This document shows positions 26,041 to 35,106 of a stretch of DNA of 58,045 nucleotides, one piece after another (within the stretch, counting starts at the first letter, position 1; each line of letters begins with the position of its first letter). The position numbers and the translations under genes were made by a program. The notes under the pieces are model-generated. The model saw nothing but the letters and a program-made list of their open reading frames with translations. It made no database searches and had not been told where the DNA came from. Source of the stretch: Nonomuraea zeae (GTDB lineage: Bacteria; Actinomycetota; Actinomycetes; Streptosporangiales; Streptosporangiaceae); assembly GCF_005889725.1 (NCBI RefSeq), contig NZ_VCKX01000041.1, positions 1 through 58,045 on the forward strand. Direction: 5' to 3'.

Positions 26041-26115
26041 GATTACCTAAGGTGATGGTGCCCGGCCGACTTGGGAAGACTCCTTTGTGTAAGGATGTTG
26101 TCACTTTAGGTAATC
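26041..26115. promoter_or_regulatory. Paired operator (long inverted repeat) upstream of the subtilase
   Basis: GATTACCTAAGGTGA (26041-26055) and TCACTTTAGGTAATC (26101-26115) are inverted copies matching at 14 of 15 positions, with 45 bases between. Each arm is itself an imperfect palindrome of the form TTACCT-A-AGGTGA, so this looks like two binding sites with centres 60 bp apart. The left site lies 28 bases before the subtilase start, where a promoter would be. Cooperative binding or looping by a repressor is likely (inference). Confidence 0.65.
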
Positions 26116-26150
26116 GAGGGCCGGGCGGTGCTCGGCCGCCCGGCCGCCGG

Positions 26151-27254
26151 TCAGGACAGGGTCGCGGCGTACGGGTCCCAGTCCGCGGGCAGCGCCTCCG
26201 GCACGTCCGGTGCGGAGGCGATGGGCCTGAACTCCGAGCGCTCGCCGGACTCCGCGATGGCGGCCATCAGCTCCAGCACGTGGAAGGCCAGCTCGCCGGA
26301 TGCGCGGTGCGGCGTGCCCGCCCGGAGCGACCTGGCCAGGTCCAGCACGCCGATGCCGCGCCCGGCCGTCGTCCCCGTCACCGGCAGCTCGCGCCAGTCC
26401 GTCTCCCGCAGGTCGCGGGCCAGCAGCGGGCCGTCGAAGGTGTTGGGGTCGGGCAGCGACAGGGCGCCCTCGGTGCCGATGATCTCGATCAGCCTGCGGT
26501 TGACGGCCGAGTCGAAGCTGAACGTGGCCGCCGCCGTCGCGCTGCCGGGGAAGTCCAGCAGGGCGTTGACGTGGGTCGGGACATCGACGGGGAACGAGGT
26601 GCCCTTCTTGGGGCCCGAGCCGACCAGCCGCCGGCCATGGGCCTTGCGGGTGTCGGCCGCCACCTGGCCGACGGGGCCGAGCAGGGACACCAGCGCGGTC
26701 AGGTAGTAGGGACCCAGGTCGAAGAGCGGGCCCGCGCCCGGCTGGTAGAAGAACTCCGGGTTGGGGTGCCAGGACTCGGGGCCGAGGCTCTGCGTGGCCG
26801 CGGTGACCGCGACCGGCTCGCCGACGAGCCCCGAGCGCAGGGCGTGCAGGGCGGACTGCAGCCCGGCGCCCAGGAAGGTGTCGGGGGCGCCGCCGACGCG
26901 TAACCCCAGATCGGCGGCCTCGGCCATGACCTTCGCCGCCTCGTCGGTGGTCATCGCGAGCGGCTTCTCGCCGTACACGTGCTTGCCCGCGCGCAGGCTC
27001 TCCAGCGCGACGGCCGCGTGCGCGGACGGGATGGTGAGGTTGACGACGATCTCGACCTCGGGCACGGCGAGCACCGTGGCGAGGGTTCCCGACACGGGCA
27101 CGTCGTGCTCGCGGGCCACCTCGGCGGCCCGATCGGTGTCGATGTCCGCGACGCCGAGCACGCGCACGTCGGGGAAGGCGTTGAGGTTGTTCAGATACTG
27201 GCCGCTGATCACTCCGGCGCCGACCAGGGCGACGCCGACGGGGCCGTTGCTCAA
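26151..27254 (-). CDS. Gfo/Idh/MocA-family oxidoreductase
   Basis: TTG 27254 overlaps the preceding stop in TTGA, with GGAGAGC in range, giving 367 aa. The N-terminal Rossmann fold (VALVGAGVISGQYL), the catalytic Lys motif GKHVYGEKPLAMT and the C-terminal beta-sheet domain (FDLGPYYLTALVSLLGP) define the family. It oxidises or reduces a sugar or cyclitol carbon using NAD(P). It is third in an operon with xylA and a TIM-barrel isomerase, which points to sugar catabolism, probably acting on a ketose or inosose (inference). Confidence 0.92.
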   Translation of the reverse strand: MSNGPVGVALVGAGVISGQYLNNLNAFPDVRVLGVADIDTDRAAEVAREHDVPVSGTLATVLAVPEVEIVVNLTIPSAHAAVALESLRAGKHVYGEKPLAMTTDEAAKVMAEAADLGLRVGGAPDTFLGAGLQSALHALRSGLVGEPVAVTAATQSLGPESWHPNPEFFYQPGAGPLFDLGPYYLTALVSLLGPVGQVAADTRKAHGRRLVGSGPKKGTSFPVDVPTHVNALLDFPGSATAAATFSFDSAVNRRLIEIIGTEGALSLPDPNTFDGPLLARDLRETDWRELPVTGTTAGRGIGVLDLARSLRAGTPHRASGELAFHVLELMAAIAESGERSEFRPIASAPDVPEALPADWDPYAATLS

Positions 27255-27994
27255 GAGCTCTCCAATGAGGTGAGGTAGGCGTGGCTGTCCGCGAGGGCGG
27301 TGAAGATGTCGGTGGCGCACTCGTCCAGCTCGACTATGCGCCAGGCGTCCGGCGCGGCGGCGAGGATCTCGGGCACGGGCATGACGCCCTGCCCCACCGC
27401 GACGTGCGGCTCGCCCTTGACCGCCGGGCCGTCCTTGACGTGCAGCGCCCGCGTGCGCTGCGCGAGGCGGCCGAGCAGGGCCGGCACGTCCGCGCCGCCC
27501 ACCGCCGCCCAGTACGTGTCGATCTCCAGGAACACCTCGGGCGCGAGCAGGTCGGCCAGCGCCTCGATGGCGTGCCGGCCGTCGATCCTGGGCTCGATCT
27601 CCCACCAGTGGTTGTGGTAGCCGATCCGCATCCCGTGGCCCGCGGCCTGCTCGGCCAGGCCGTTCAGCAGGTCGGCCGTGCGGGACAGCCCGTCACGAGT
27701 GGTGAACTCCTCCTCGGCGATCCCGCCGGGGACGATCACCAGGTCCGTGCCGACCGTGGCGATCGCGTCGAAGACCTTCGCGGGCTCCTCGCTGAGCAGC
27801 GCGTACGCGTGCGTGCTCGACACGCTCAGCCCCAGGTCGTCGGCGACCTGGCGGAAACCCTTGGGGTCGGTGGTGGGATCGTAGGGCTCGACCGCCCGGT
27901 AGCCGATCTCCGCGATCCGCCGCAGCACGCCGTCCCGGTCGGCGGCTAACGGCTCCCTGACGGTGTAGAGCTGGACACTGATGGGTTCGGTCAT
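27251..27994 (-). CDS. Sugar phosphate isomerase/epimerase (AP-endonuclease-2 TIM barrel)
   Basis: The 247-aa product starts at ATG 27994, overlapping the xylA stop in ATGA. It shows the TIM-barrel motifs of the IolE/IolI-like family: [27 protein letters not shown] (metal ligands), [13 protein letters not shown] and LHVKDGP. These enzymes use a divalent metal and isomerise or epimerise sugars or inososes. It is tightly coupled between xylA and the dehydrogenase. Confidence 0.92.
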   Translation of the reverse strand: MTEPISVQLYTVREPLAADRDGVLRRIAEIGYRAVEPYDPTTDPKGFRQVADDLGLSVSSTHAYALLSEEPAKVFDAIATVGTDLVIVPGGIAEEEFTTRDGLSRTADLLNGLAEQAAGHGMRIGYHNHWWEIEPRIDGRHAIEALADLLAPEVFLEIDTYWAAVGGADVPALLGRLAQRTRALHVKDGPAVKGEPHVAVGQGVMPVPEILAAAPDAWRIVELDECATDIFTALADSHAYLTSLESS

Positions 27995-29142
27995 CCGCGT
28001 ACCCCCATGAGGTGTTCGAGCGCGAGCTGGTTGAGACGGGTGAAGTGGAAGCCGCGGGCGGCCGCCACCTCGGGGTCGAAGTCGTCCTTGGCCAGGTCGG
28101 CCCAGGTCTCACCGGCGGCGAGCGTGGGCTGGGCCAGCTCGTCCACGCGGGAGGCGCGCAGGGCCTCCTGGACCTCCGGGTCGGCGCGGTAGGCGCGCGA
28201 CTTCTCCTTGAGGATCAGGTACGTGCGCATGTTCGCGGCGGCCGAGACCCACACGTCCTCGGGGTCCTCGGTGCGCAGCGGCTTGTAGTCGAAGTGCCGC
28301 GGGCCGTCGTAGCCGCCGTTCTCCAGCAGGTCCACCAGGAAGAACGCGCTCTTCAGGTCGCCGTGGCCGAAGATCAGGTCCTGGTCGTACTTGGGGCCGT
28401 GCTGGCCGTTGAGGTCGATGTGGAAGAGCTTGCCGTGCCAGAGCGCCTGGGCGATGCCGTGCACGAAGTTGAGTCCGGCCATCTGCTCGTGGCCGACCTC
28501 GGGGTTGAGGCCCACCATCTCAGGGTGCTCCAGCTCGTTGATCAGCGCCAGGGCGTGGCCGATGGTCGGCAGGAGGATGTCGCCCCGGGGCTCGTTCGGC
28601 TTGGGCTCGAGGGCGAAGCGCATGTCGTAGCCGCGCTCGCGGACGTACGAGCAGAGCAGGTCGAGGCCCTCCTTGTAGCGCTCCATGGCGGCCTTGACGT
28701 CCTTGGCCGCGTCCGACTCCGAGCCCTCGCGCCCGCCCCAGCAGACGTAGGTGGTGGCGCCCAGCGAGGCGGCCAGGTCGATGTTGCGGATCACCTTGCG
28801 CAGGGCGTAGCGGCGCACGTCGCGGTCGTTGCTGGTGAACGCGCCGTCCTTGAAGACCGGGTGCGTGAAGAGGTTCGTGGTGGCCATCGGCACCTTCATG
28901 CCGGTCTCGTCCAGCGCCTTCTTGAACGCGGCGATGGCCTTGTCCCGGTCGGGCTCGACGGCGAGCAGGTCGTCGTCGTGGAAGGTGACGCCGTGCGCGC
29001 CCAGCTCGGCCAGCCGGTGCACGGTCTCCACCGGGTCGAGCGCCGGCCTGGAGGCGTCGCCGAACGGGTCGCGGGCCTGCCAGCCGACCGTCCAGAGCCC
29101 GAAGGTGAAGCGGTCGGCGGGGGTGGGTGTGAAATCGGGCAT
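27991..29142 (-). CDS. xylA: Xylose isomerase
   Basis: ATG 29142 behind AGAAGGAG gives 383 aa, the size of actinobacterial class I xylose isomerases. The catalytic His and Asp (VTFHDDDL), the metal ligands in [19 protein letters not shown] and HIDLNGQ, and the Trp in CWGGREG are all present. It converts D-xylose to D-xylulose and D-glucose to fructose. It is the first gene of an operon divergent from a ROK regulator across a 57-base gap. No xylulokinase follows. Confidence 0.97.
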   Translation of the reverse strand: MPDFTPTPADRFTFGLWTVGWQARDPFGDASRPALDPVETVHRLAELGAHGVTFHDDDLLAVEPDRDKAIAAFKKALDETGMKVPMATTNLFTHPVFKDGAFTSNDRDVRRYALRKVIRNIDLAASLGATTYVCWGGREGSESDAAKDVKAAMERYKEGLDLLCSYVRERGYDMRFALEPKPNEPRGDILLPTIGHALALINELEHPEMVGLNPEVGHEQMAGLNFVHGIAQALWHGKLFHIDLNGQHGPKYDQDLIFGHGDLKSAFFLVDLLENGGYDGPRHFDYKPLRTEDPEDVWVSAAANMRTYLILKEKSRAYRADPEVQEALRASRVDELAQPTLAAGETWADLAKDDFDPEVAAARGFHFTRLNQLALEHLMGVRG

Positions 29143-29163
29143 GGTGTCGCTCCTTCTCGTTTT

Positions 29164-29185
29164 AGTCCATAATCTGTACATAATC
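29164..29185. promoter_or_regulatory. Direct-repeat operator between xylA and the ROK regulator
   Basis: AGTCCATAATC (29164-29174) and TGTACATAATC (29175-29185) are direct repeats matching 9 of 11 in an AT-rich patch within a 57-base divergent intergenic region. CATAAT could be a -10 element for the regulator, and the same patch read backward could serve xylA. It is the likely ROK binding site (inference from position). Confidence 0.55.
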
Positions 29186-29199
29186 CTGAGGAGGTAGGC

Positions 29200-30345
29200 A
29201 TGCCGGCGTCAAGAGGAGTGCGGCATGATTCCATGCGCGCCCGTAACTTGTCCGTAGTGCTGGGGACCATCCACCGATCAGGACCTCACACCAGGGCCGC
29301 GCTCGCGGAGATGACCGGGCTGACCAAGACGACCGTATCCAGCCTGGTCTCGGATCTCCTGGAGGCGGGGGCGGTGACCGAGAGCGGCGCCGTGCGGGCG
29401 GGCGAACGGGGCCGGCCCGGCGTGGCGGTGAGCCTGAGCGGGCACCGGCTGGCCACCCTGGGCCTGGAGATCAACATCGACTACCTGGCCGCGTGCGTGG
29501 TCGATCTCACCCGTACCGTGCGGCTGCGCAGGACGCGGCCGGCCGACAACCGCAACTCCAACCCGGCCGACATCCTGCGGGAGTTGCGCGACCTCGTGAA
29601 GGAGACGACGGCGGAGGCCGAGTCCGCCGGGCTGCGGGTCATCGGCGCGGCGCTCGCCGTGCCCGGCACGGTCGAGGACGGCGTGCTCAGGAGCGCCCCG
29701 CACCTCGGCTGGCGGGACGTACGGGTGGCCGACCTGATCGACCTGCCGTTCGCCATCGACAACGAGGCGAACCTGGCGGCGCTCGGCGAGCTGTGGTTCG
29801 GCTCGCGGGAGACCGACTTCCTGTACGTCTCCGGCGAGATCGGCATCGGCGCCGGGCTCGTGGTCGGCGGGACGGTGTTCAAGGGCACGTTCGGGCTGGC
29901 GGGCGAGCTCGGCCATGTCGTCGTGGTGCCGGACGGGCCCGCGTGCAGGTGCGGCGGGCGGGGCTGCCTGGAGGTGTACGCCGGCCAGGACGCCCTGCTC
30001 GGAACCGTGGCCTCGGTCGCCGAGCTGGTGGGCCGGCTGGAGTCGGGCGACCGCCGGGCCCTGGAGGCGTGCGAGCGGGCCGGCCACGCGCTCGGCGTGG
30101 CGCTCACCTCGGCGGTCCACCTGCTCGACCCCGGCAGGATCGTGCTCGGCGGGATCTACGCGCCGCTCTACCCGTGGCTCGAAGGGCCGGTCTCCGACGG
30201 GCTGGGGGCCAGGCTGGGGCAGATGCGCGGCACGCCGCCCGCCCTGACGGTCTCGGGGATCGGCGCGGACGCGGCCGTGCTGGGCGCGGCCGGGCTGATC
30301 ATCCAGCAGCTCATCGCCGAGCCGGCCCAGGTGCTCGGCCTCTGA
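29200..30345 (+). CDS. ROK-family transcriptional regulator (XylR-type)
   Basis: ATG 29200 follows GAGGAGG and gives 381 aa. The N-terminal winged helix ([20 protein letters not shown]) precedes a ROK sugar-kinase-like domain with the zinc motif [11 protein letters not shown] and [12 protein letters not shown]. In XylR-type proteins the sugar-binding domain senses xylose or another aldose and releases DNA. Divergence from xylA supports repression of that operon. Confidence 0.93.
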   Translation: MPASRGVRHDSMRARNLSVVLGTIHRSGPHTRAALAEMTGLTKTTVSSLVSDLLEAGAVTESGAVRAGERGRPGVAVSLSGHRLATLGLEINIDYLAACVVDLTRTVRLRRTRPADNRNSNPADILRELRDLVKETTAEAESAGLRVIGAALAVPGTVEDGVLRSAPHLGWRDVRVADLIDLPFAIDNEANLAALGELWFGSRETDFLYVSGEIGIGAGLVVGGTVFKGTFGLAGELGHVVVVPDGPACRCGGRGCLEVYAGQDALLGTVASVAELVGRLESGDRRALEACERAGHALGVALTSAVHLLDPGRIVLGGIYAPLYPWLEGPVSDGLGARLGQMRGTPPALTVSGIGADAAVLGAAGLIIQQLIAEPAQVLGL

Positions 30346-30354
30346 GCGGACCTG

Positions 30355-30870
30355 TCAGAAGTAGCCCGTCTCGCCGTCGAGCAGCTCCCTGACGGTGTCG
30401 AGGTGGCCGGCGTGCCTGGCGGTCTCCTCGACCATGTGGATCAGCATCCAGCGCAGGGACGCCTGCGCCGAGCGGAAGTCGGGGTGCTTGCCCACGTCGT
30501 CCAGCGAGTGGGCGGCGACGATCTCGTTGGACCTGACGCACTGGCGCTCGTAGTCGTCGAGGAGCTGCGCCAGCGGGACGCCCTCGACCCGCATGTCGGC
30601 GTCCTCGACGCTCTCGTCGAACTGCGGGTTGTCGTCCCTGGAGCCGCCCAGGAAGAGCACCTCGAACCAGCAGTGCTCGGTCCACCGCATGTGGGAGATC
30701 AGGCCGGCCACCGTCATGAGCGGCGAGCCGGGCAGGACCGGCCGGTAGGCGTCCTCCTCCGACAGCCCCTCGGTCTTCCACTGGGCGATCGCACGCTGCA
30801 TGTCCAGCCAGCCGACGAGCTGCGTGCGCTCATCTGCCACGAAAGGGGGGCGTACTCGGGGGAAACTCAT
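30355..30870 (-). CDS. DinB_2 / DUF664 protein
   Basis: The 171-aa product starts at ATG 30870. It has a four-helix DinB-like fold with metal-ligand His positions in LISHMRWTEHCWF and MLIHMVEETARHAGHLD, typical of the DUF664 (thiol-transferase-like) branch; actinomycete members use mycothiol (family knowledge, not shown here). No Shine-Dalgarno is visible. TATCGT eight bases upstream could make the mRNA leaderless. Its start codon overlaps a divergent small ORF. Confidence 0.88.
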   Translation of the reverse strand: MSFPRVRPPFVADERTQLVGWLDMQRAIAQWKTEGLSEEDAYRPVLPGSPLMTVAGLISHMRWTEHCWFEVLFLGGSRDDNPQFDESVEDADMRVEGVPLAQLLDDYERQCVRSNEIVAAHSLDDVGKHPDFRSAQASLRWMLIHMVEETARHAGHLDTVRELLDGETGYF

Positions 30871-31009
30871 GAGTCGCGACGATACTTCAGGGGTCACGAC
30901 ATCGCACGGTATTTTCGGCGCCATCGACCGTAACGAGCTGATGACCAGGGCGGACCTGGCAACGGTCGCCGAGCTCATCCGCGAGCTCGTGGCGCGAGCG
31001 GCGGGCTGA
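30869..31009 (+). CDS. 46-aa small protein, divergent and overlapping the DinB start
   Basis: ATG 30869 shares CATG with the DinB start on the other strand. A GGGGG stretch lies six bases upstream, inside the DinB gene. The frame ends at TGA 31009. The translation begins MSRDDTSGVTTSHGIF and has a helical second half (MTRADLATVAELIRELVARA) with strong GC3 there. It is short and unrecognised, and could be a chance frame. Confidence 0.4.
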   Translation: MSRDDTSGVTTSHGIFGAIDRNELMTRADLATVAELIRELVARAAG

Positions 31010-31052
31010 GCCCGGCGACGACCCGGGGCGGCCATGGGGTACGGGCCGTGTT

Positions 31053-33722
31053 TCAGCCGAGCCCTTCCTCGGACCGGCCGCCGGTCAGGAAGTCGGCGGC
31101 GGTCAGCCGCCCGTTCATGATCATGAGGGCGGCGACGGTGGCGGTCCACCCGGTCTGGTGGGAGGCCCCGAGCCCGGCGCCGTTGTCACCGTGGAAGTAC
31201 TCGTAGAACGACACCAGGTCCCGCCAGTGCGGATCCTCCTGGAACTTGCGCTGCCCGCCGTACACCGGCCGCCGGCCGTCCTGACCGCGCTGGAAGATGC
31301 GGACGAGCCGGTCGGAGATCTCCCTGCTGACCTCGTACAGGGTCATCCGGTTGCCGGAGCCCGTGGGGCACTCGACGGTGAAGTCGTCGCCGTAGTACGC
31401 GTACAGGTGCAGCAGCGCCCGGATGATGAGCGCGTTGACCGGGAACCAGACCGGCCCGCGCCAGTTCGAGTTGCCGCCGAACATCCCGCTGTCGGACTCG
31501 GCGGGCAGGTACGCCACGCGGTACTCGCGCCCGTCCACCCAGAACGCGTACGGATGCCCGGCGTGGTGCCGCGACAGCGACCTGATGCCGTACGGGCTCA
31601 GGAACTCCGACTCGTCGAGCAGTTGCGCCAGCACCCGCTTGAGCTTGCGCCGGTCCAGCAGGGACAGCAGCCGGCGGTTCGCCACCCCGGGCCGGTCGGC
31701 GGCCGACATGCCCTCGGTCACGGAGGGATGCCGCCGCGCGAACGCCCTGATCCGGTTGAACAGCCGGGCGTCCTGCTCCTCCGGGCGTGGCACGAACACG
31801 CTGGACGCGCAGAGCGGCAGCAGCCCGACCATCGAGCGCACCCTGAGCCGGGTGGCGTCGCCGTTCGGCAGGCGCAGCACGTCGTAGAAGAACCCGTCCG
31901 CCTCGTCCCACATCTCGTCCTTGACCTCGCCGGTCCGGTCGATCGAGGCGGAGATGCGCAGGAAGTGCTCGGCGAACTTGACGGCGAGGTCCTCGTACGC
32001 GGGCGCCCGGTCCGACAGCTCGGCGGCCATCTGCAGCATCGTCTGCGTGTAGAAGGCCATCCACGCCGTCCCGTCGGCCTGGTCGAGCGTGCCGCCGGTG
32101 GGCAGCGGGGCACTGCGGTCGAACACGCCGATGTTGTCCAGGCCGAGGAAGCCGCCCTGGAACACGTTGCGGCCGTCGGGATCCTTGCGGTTGACCCACC
32201 AGGTGAAGTTCACCAGCAGCTTCTGGAACACCCGCTCCAGGAAGTCCAGGTCGCTGTGGCCGGTGAGCCGGCGGTCCATGCTGTTGATGAAGCGGGCGGC
32301 CCACGCGTGGACGGGCGGGTTGACGTCGCTGAACTCCCACTCGTACGCGGGGATCTGCCCGTTGGCGTGCAGGTGCCGGTCGCACAGCAGCACCTCGACC
32401 TGGTGCTTGGCCAGGTCGATGTCGACCATGGCGAGCGCGACCGCGTGGAAGGCCAGGTCCCAGGCGGCGAACCAGGGATATTCCCACTTGTCCGGCATGA
32501 CCAGCACGTCGTCGGCGTTCAGATCGAACCACGACTGGTTGCGCCGCCTGCTCGGCGCCCACGGGTCGGCGCCGTGCTCGGCCAGCCAGGTCTCGACGTC
32601 GAAGTAGTAGTACTGCTTGCTCCACAGCAGGCCGGACAGGGCCTGGCGGAGCACGCGGGCGTCGTCCTGGCTCGCGCCCTCGGGGGTGATCCCGGCGTAG
32701 AAGTCGTCCGACTCGGCCCGCCGCCGCGCGAGCACCTCGTCGAAGCCGGGCCCCAGCGGGTCCTGGACGTCCGTGCCGGTGAGGCGGACCCGGACGGTGG
32801 CCTGCCCGCCCGCCGGCACCGTCAGCACGTAGTGGGCGGCCGCCTTGGTGCCGGTGCGCGCCGGGTTGATCGCGTGGTCGTCCCCGTCGACGACGTGGCG
32901 GCCGATGCCGTTCTTGACGTACGGCGTGGGGTTCGCGGTCCCGAACACCCGCTCGTTGTCGGTCTCGTTCTCGGTGAACAGCAGCGGCACGTCGGCCGAG
33001 CAGTGCAGCCGGTACGTGCCGAGATCCTGGTGGTCGGCCTGGATCACGCCGGGGGCGCTCGCCCGCATCGACGGCTTGGCGCTGCCGTGGCTCCACGACC
33101 ACGTGTTGCGGAACCACAGGGTCGGCAGGACGTGCAGCGTGGCGTCGTCCGGGCCCCTGTTGGCCACGGTGACGAGCACGAGCAGGTCGTCGGGGGCGGC
33201 CTTGGCGTACTCGAAGAAGACGTCGAAGTAGCGGTCGCCGTCGAAGACGCCCGTGTCGAGGAGCTCGTACTCGAAGGCGTGGCGGTCACGGGCCCGGCTC
33301 GTGGCGACCAGGTCCTCGTAGGGGAACGGGGCCTGCGGGTACTTGTACAGGTAGCGCATGTAGGAGTGGGTCGGGGTGCTGTCGAGGTAGAAGTAGTACT
33401 CCTTGACGTCCTCGCCGTGGTTGCCCTCGCCGTTGGTCAGCCCGAACGGCCGCTCCTTCAGGATCGGGTCCCTGCCGTTCCACAGGGCCATCGACAGGCA
33501 CAGGCGCTGCTTGTCGTCGCTGACGCCGCCGAGCCCGTCCTCGCCCCACCGGTAGGCCCGCGAGCGGGCGTGGTCGTGCGGGAAGTAGTTCCATGCGTCG
33601 CCGGTGTAGCTGTAGTCCTCGCGGACGGTGCCCCACTGCCGTTCGCTCAGGTAGGGGCCCCACCGGCGCCAAGGTGCGTCCGCAGCGGCCGACTGCCGTA
33701 GTCGTTCTCGTTCCGCGTCCAT
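31053..33722 (-). CDS. GH63/MGH1-type glucosidase-like protein
   Basis: The 889-aa product starts at ATG 33722. The N-terminal part (RRWGPYLSERQWGTVREDYS, then GDAWNYFPHDHARSRAYRWGED) and the (alpha/alpha)6 barrel with EYPWFAAWDLAFHAVALAMVD, FQGGFLGLDNIGVFDR and YWGNSNWRGPVW-type motifs (here FGGNSNWRGPVWF) match the MGH1/GH63-like family, which includes alpha-glucosidase-type and mannosylglycerate-hydrolase-like enzymes. No signal peptide is present, so the likely substrate is an intracellular oligosaccharide or osmolyte. It stands alone. Confidence 0.9.
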   Translation of the reverse strand: MDAERERLRQSAAADAPWRRWGPYLSERQWGTVREDYSYTGDAWNYFPHDHARSRAYRWGEDGLGGVSDDKQRLCLSMALWNGRDPILKERPFGLTNGEGNHGEDVKEYYFYLDSTPTHSYMRYLYKYPQAPFPYEDLVATSRARDRHAFEYELLDTGVFDGDRYFDVFFEYAKAAPDDLLVLVTVANRGPDDATLHVLPTLWFRNTWSWSHGSAKPSMRASAPGVIQADHQDLGTYRLHCSADVPLLFTENETDNERVFGTANPTPYVKNGIGRHVVDGDDHAINPARTGTKAAAHYVLTVPAGGQATVRVRLTGTDVQDPLGPGFDEVLARRRAESDDFYAGITPEGASQDDARVLRQALSGLLWSKQYYYFDVETWLAEHGADPWAPSRRRNQSWFDLNADDVLVMPDKWEYPWFAAWDLAFHAVALAMVDIDLAKHQVEVLLCDRHLHANGQIPAYEWEFSDVNPPVHAWAARFINSMDRRLTGHSDLDFLERVFQKLLVNFTWWVNRKDPDGRNVFQGGFLGLDNIGVFDRSAPLPTGGTLDQADGTAWMAFYTQTMLQMAAELSDRAPAYEDLAVKFAEHFLRISASIDRTGEVKDEMWDEADGFFYDVLRLPNGDATRLRVRSMVGLLPLCASSVFVPRPEEQDARLFNRIRAFARRHPSVTEGMSAADRPGVANRRLLSLLDRRKLKRVLAQLLDESEFLSPYGIRSLSRHHAGHPYAFWVDGREYRVAYLPAESDSGMFGGNSNWRGPVWFPVNALIIRALLHLYAYYGDDFTVECPTGSGNRMTLYEVSREISDRLVRIFQRGQDGRRPVYGGQRKFQEDPHWRDLVSFYEYFHGDNGAGLGASHQTGWTATVAALMIMNGRLTAADFLTGGRSEEGLG

Positions 33723-33851
33723 GCGGGCAGCATCCTCCCGGCGGGCGCCCGCGCCTGCTCTCCCTGGGGTGAGGTCGCCGATTCAGGGCCGCGCTCGCTG
33801 ACCCGGTCCTCGGTGGTCGCCGGTTCAGCCCAACCCGCGCTCGCCGCCGCG

Positions 33852-35063
33852 TCAGACCGAGCGCCAGGCCGCCGCCACCTTGTCGCCGTAGGAGATCTCA
33901 CGGGCCCCGGCGAACGCGGCCAGCTCGGCGACCGCCCCGCCGACGGCCCGCGCGGTCTCCCGGTCGGCCACCGTGCCCGGCTCGGGGAACAGCCCCTCGA
34001 TCTCCAGCACGCCCCGGCGCCGATCCAGGCGCGGCACGAGCCGGCCGGCCAGGCGGTCGCCGTGCAGGATGGGCATGATGTAGTGGCCGTACAGGCGCTT
34101 GTCCTTGGGGACGTACATCTCTGTCCGGAACGCGAACCCCCACAGGCGCTCGGTCCGCGCCCGGTCGCAGATGAGGTTGTCGAACGGCGACAGCAGTGTG
34201 GTGCGCGGCTCCCAGTCCGACTCCAGCAGGCCGAGCACGTCGCGGTGCACGTACCAGCGCTCGGCCCCGCCCTCGACCTCGGCGGGCAGCACGCGGCCCG
34301 CCCGCTCCAGCCCGGCCAGCACCTCGGCGAGGCCGGGATAGCGGTCGCGGACGAAGTGGCGCTCGATGTCGGCCGCGCGGGCCACCCCGAGCGCGCGCAG
34401 CGCGTGCTCGGCCGCCAGCGTGACCGCCTCCTCCGGGGTCAGCGGCGCGAGCTGCGCCGAGCCGCCCAGCCAGCGCTCGGTCAGATCCCAGTGGCGCTTG
34501 CGGCCCGCGCGGCCGGCCACCATGATCTGGCCCTGGGTCCACAGGAAGTCGAGCATCCGCTCGACGTTGCGGCCGTTGGTCCACCCGCTCGACTCCCACG
34601 GCACGTCGGCCAGGTCGTCGAACCCGCCGATCGGCAGCGGCCCCTGCTCCCGCAGCCGGTCGAGCACGTGCCGGCGCAGCCGGTCGTTAGCCTCCAGCCA
34701 GCCGTGGATCCGCTGCCCGTAGCCGGACCTGCCCGCCGGATAGCCGCGCATCATGACGTGGTGGATCGGATAGTCCTCCGCCAGCACGATCGACGCGGCG
34801 TGGGCCCAGTATTCGAACAGCCACCGCTCGTGCCACTGCAACGTGTCCAGGTCGGCCTGATCGAAGTCGCCGACCCTGCTCCAGAGCACCAGCAGATGGC
34901 TCCTGGCGATCACGTTGACCGGATCGAGCTGGAGGCATCGCAGCGTGCGCAGCACCTGCCGCAGCCCGTCGAGGTCGTTGCCGGGACGGGGGCCGGCGAG
35001 AAGCTGGCAGCGCACGGCCAGCCGCCGCGCGGACTCCAGGCTGAGTGCCAGGGGGGACGACAT
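33852..35063 (-). CDS. YcaQ-like winged-helix DNA glycosylase (HTH_42)
   Basis: The 403-aa product has the family's early QxD motif (CLQLDPVNVIARSH), the Trp/Tyr-rich LFEYWAHAASIV, the central RMLDFLWTQGQIMVAGR and the C-terminal LLSPFDNLICDRARTERLWGF. YcaQ unhooks interstrand DNA crosslinks, and the related AlkX/AZL forms give self-resistance in antibiotic clusters. No biosynthetic genes are adjacent here, so general repair is the simpler view. Confidence 0.92.
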   Translation of the reverse strand: MSSPLALSLESARRLAVRCQLLAGPRPGNDLDGLRQVLRTLRCLQLDPVNVIARSHLLVLWSRVGDFDQADLDTLQWHERWLFEYWAHAASIVLAEDYPIHHVMMRGYPAGRSGYGQRIHGWLEANDRLRRHVLDRLREQGPLPIGGFDDLADVPWESSGWTNGRNVERMLDFLWTQGQIMVAGRAGRKRHWDLTERWLGGSAQLAPLTPEEAVTLAAEHALRALGVARAADIERHFVRDRYPGLAEVLAGLERAGRVLPAEVEGGAERWYVHRDVLGLLESDWEPRTTLLSPFDNLICDRARTERLWGFAFRTEMYVPKDKRLYGHYIMPILHGDRLAGRLVPRLDRRRGVLEIEGLFPEPGTVADRETARAVGGAVAELAAFAGAREISYGDKVAAAWRSV

Positions 35064-35106
35064 GCCCCTGAAGTGTAGTCGAAAGACAGTTCGATAGGGC
35101 AGGGGC

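Noticed and set aside
26041..26115. DtxR/IdeR iron box
   Set aside because: TTAGGTAA-like bases occur, but the arms do not fit the 19-bp iron-box consensus and no iron genes are near.
31158..33701. 847-codon plus-strand frame opposite the glucosidase
   Set aside because: Antisense of a GH63-like gene; no recognisable domain.
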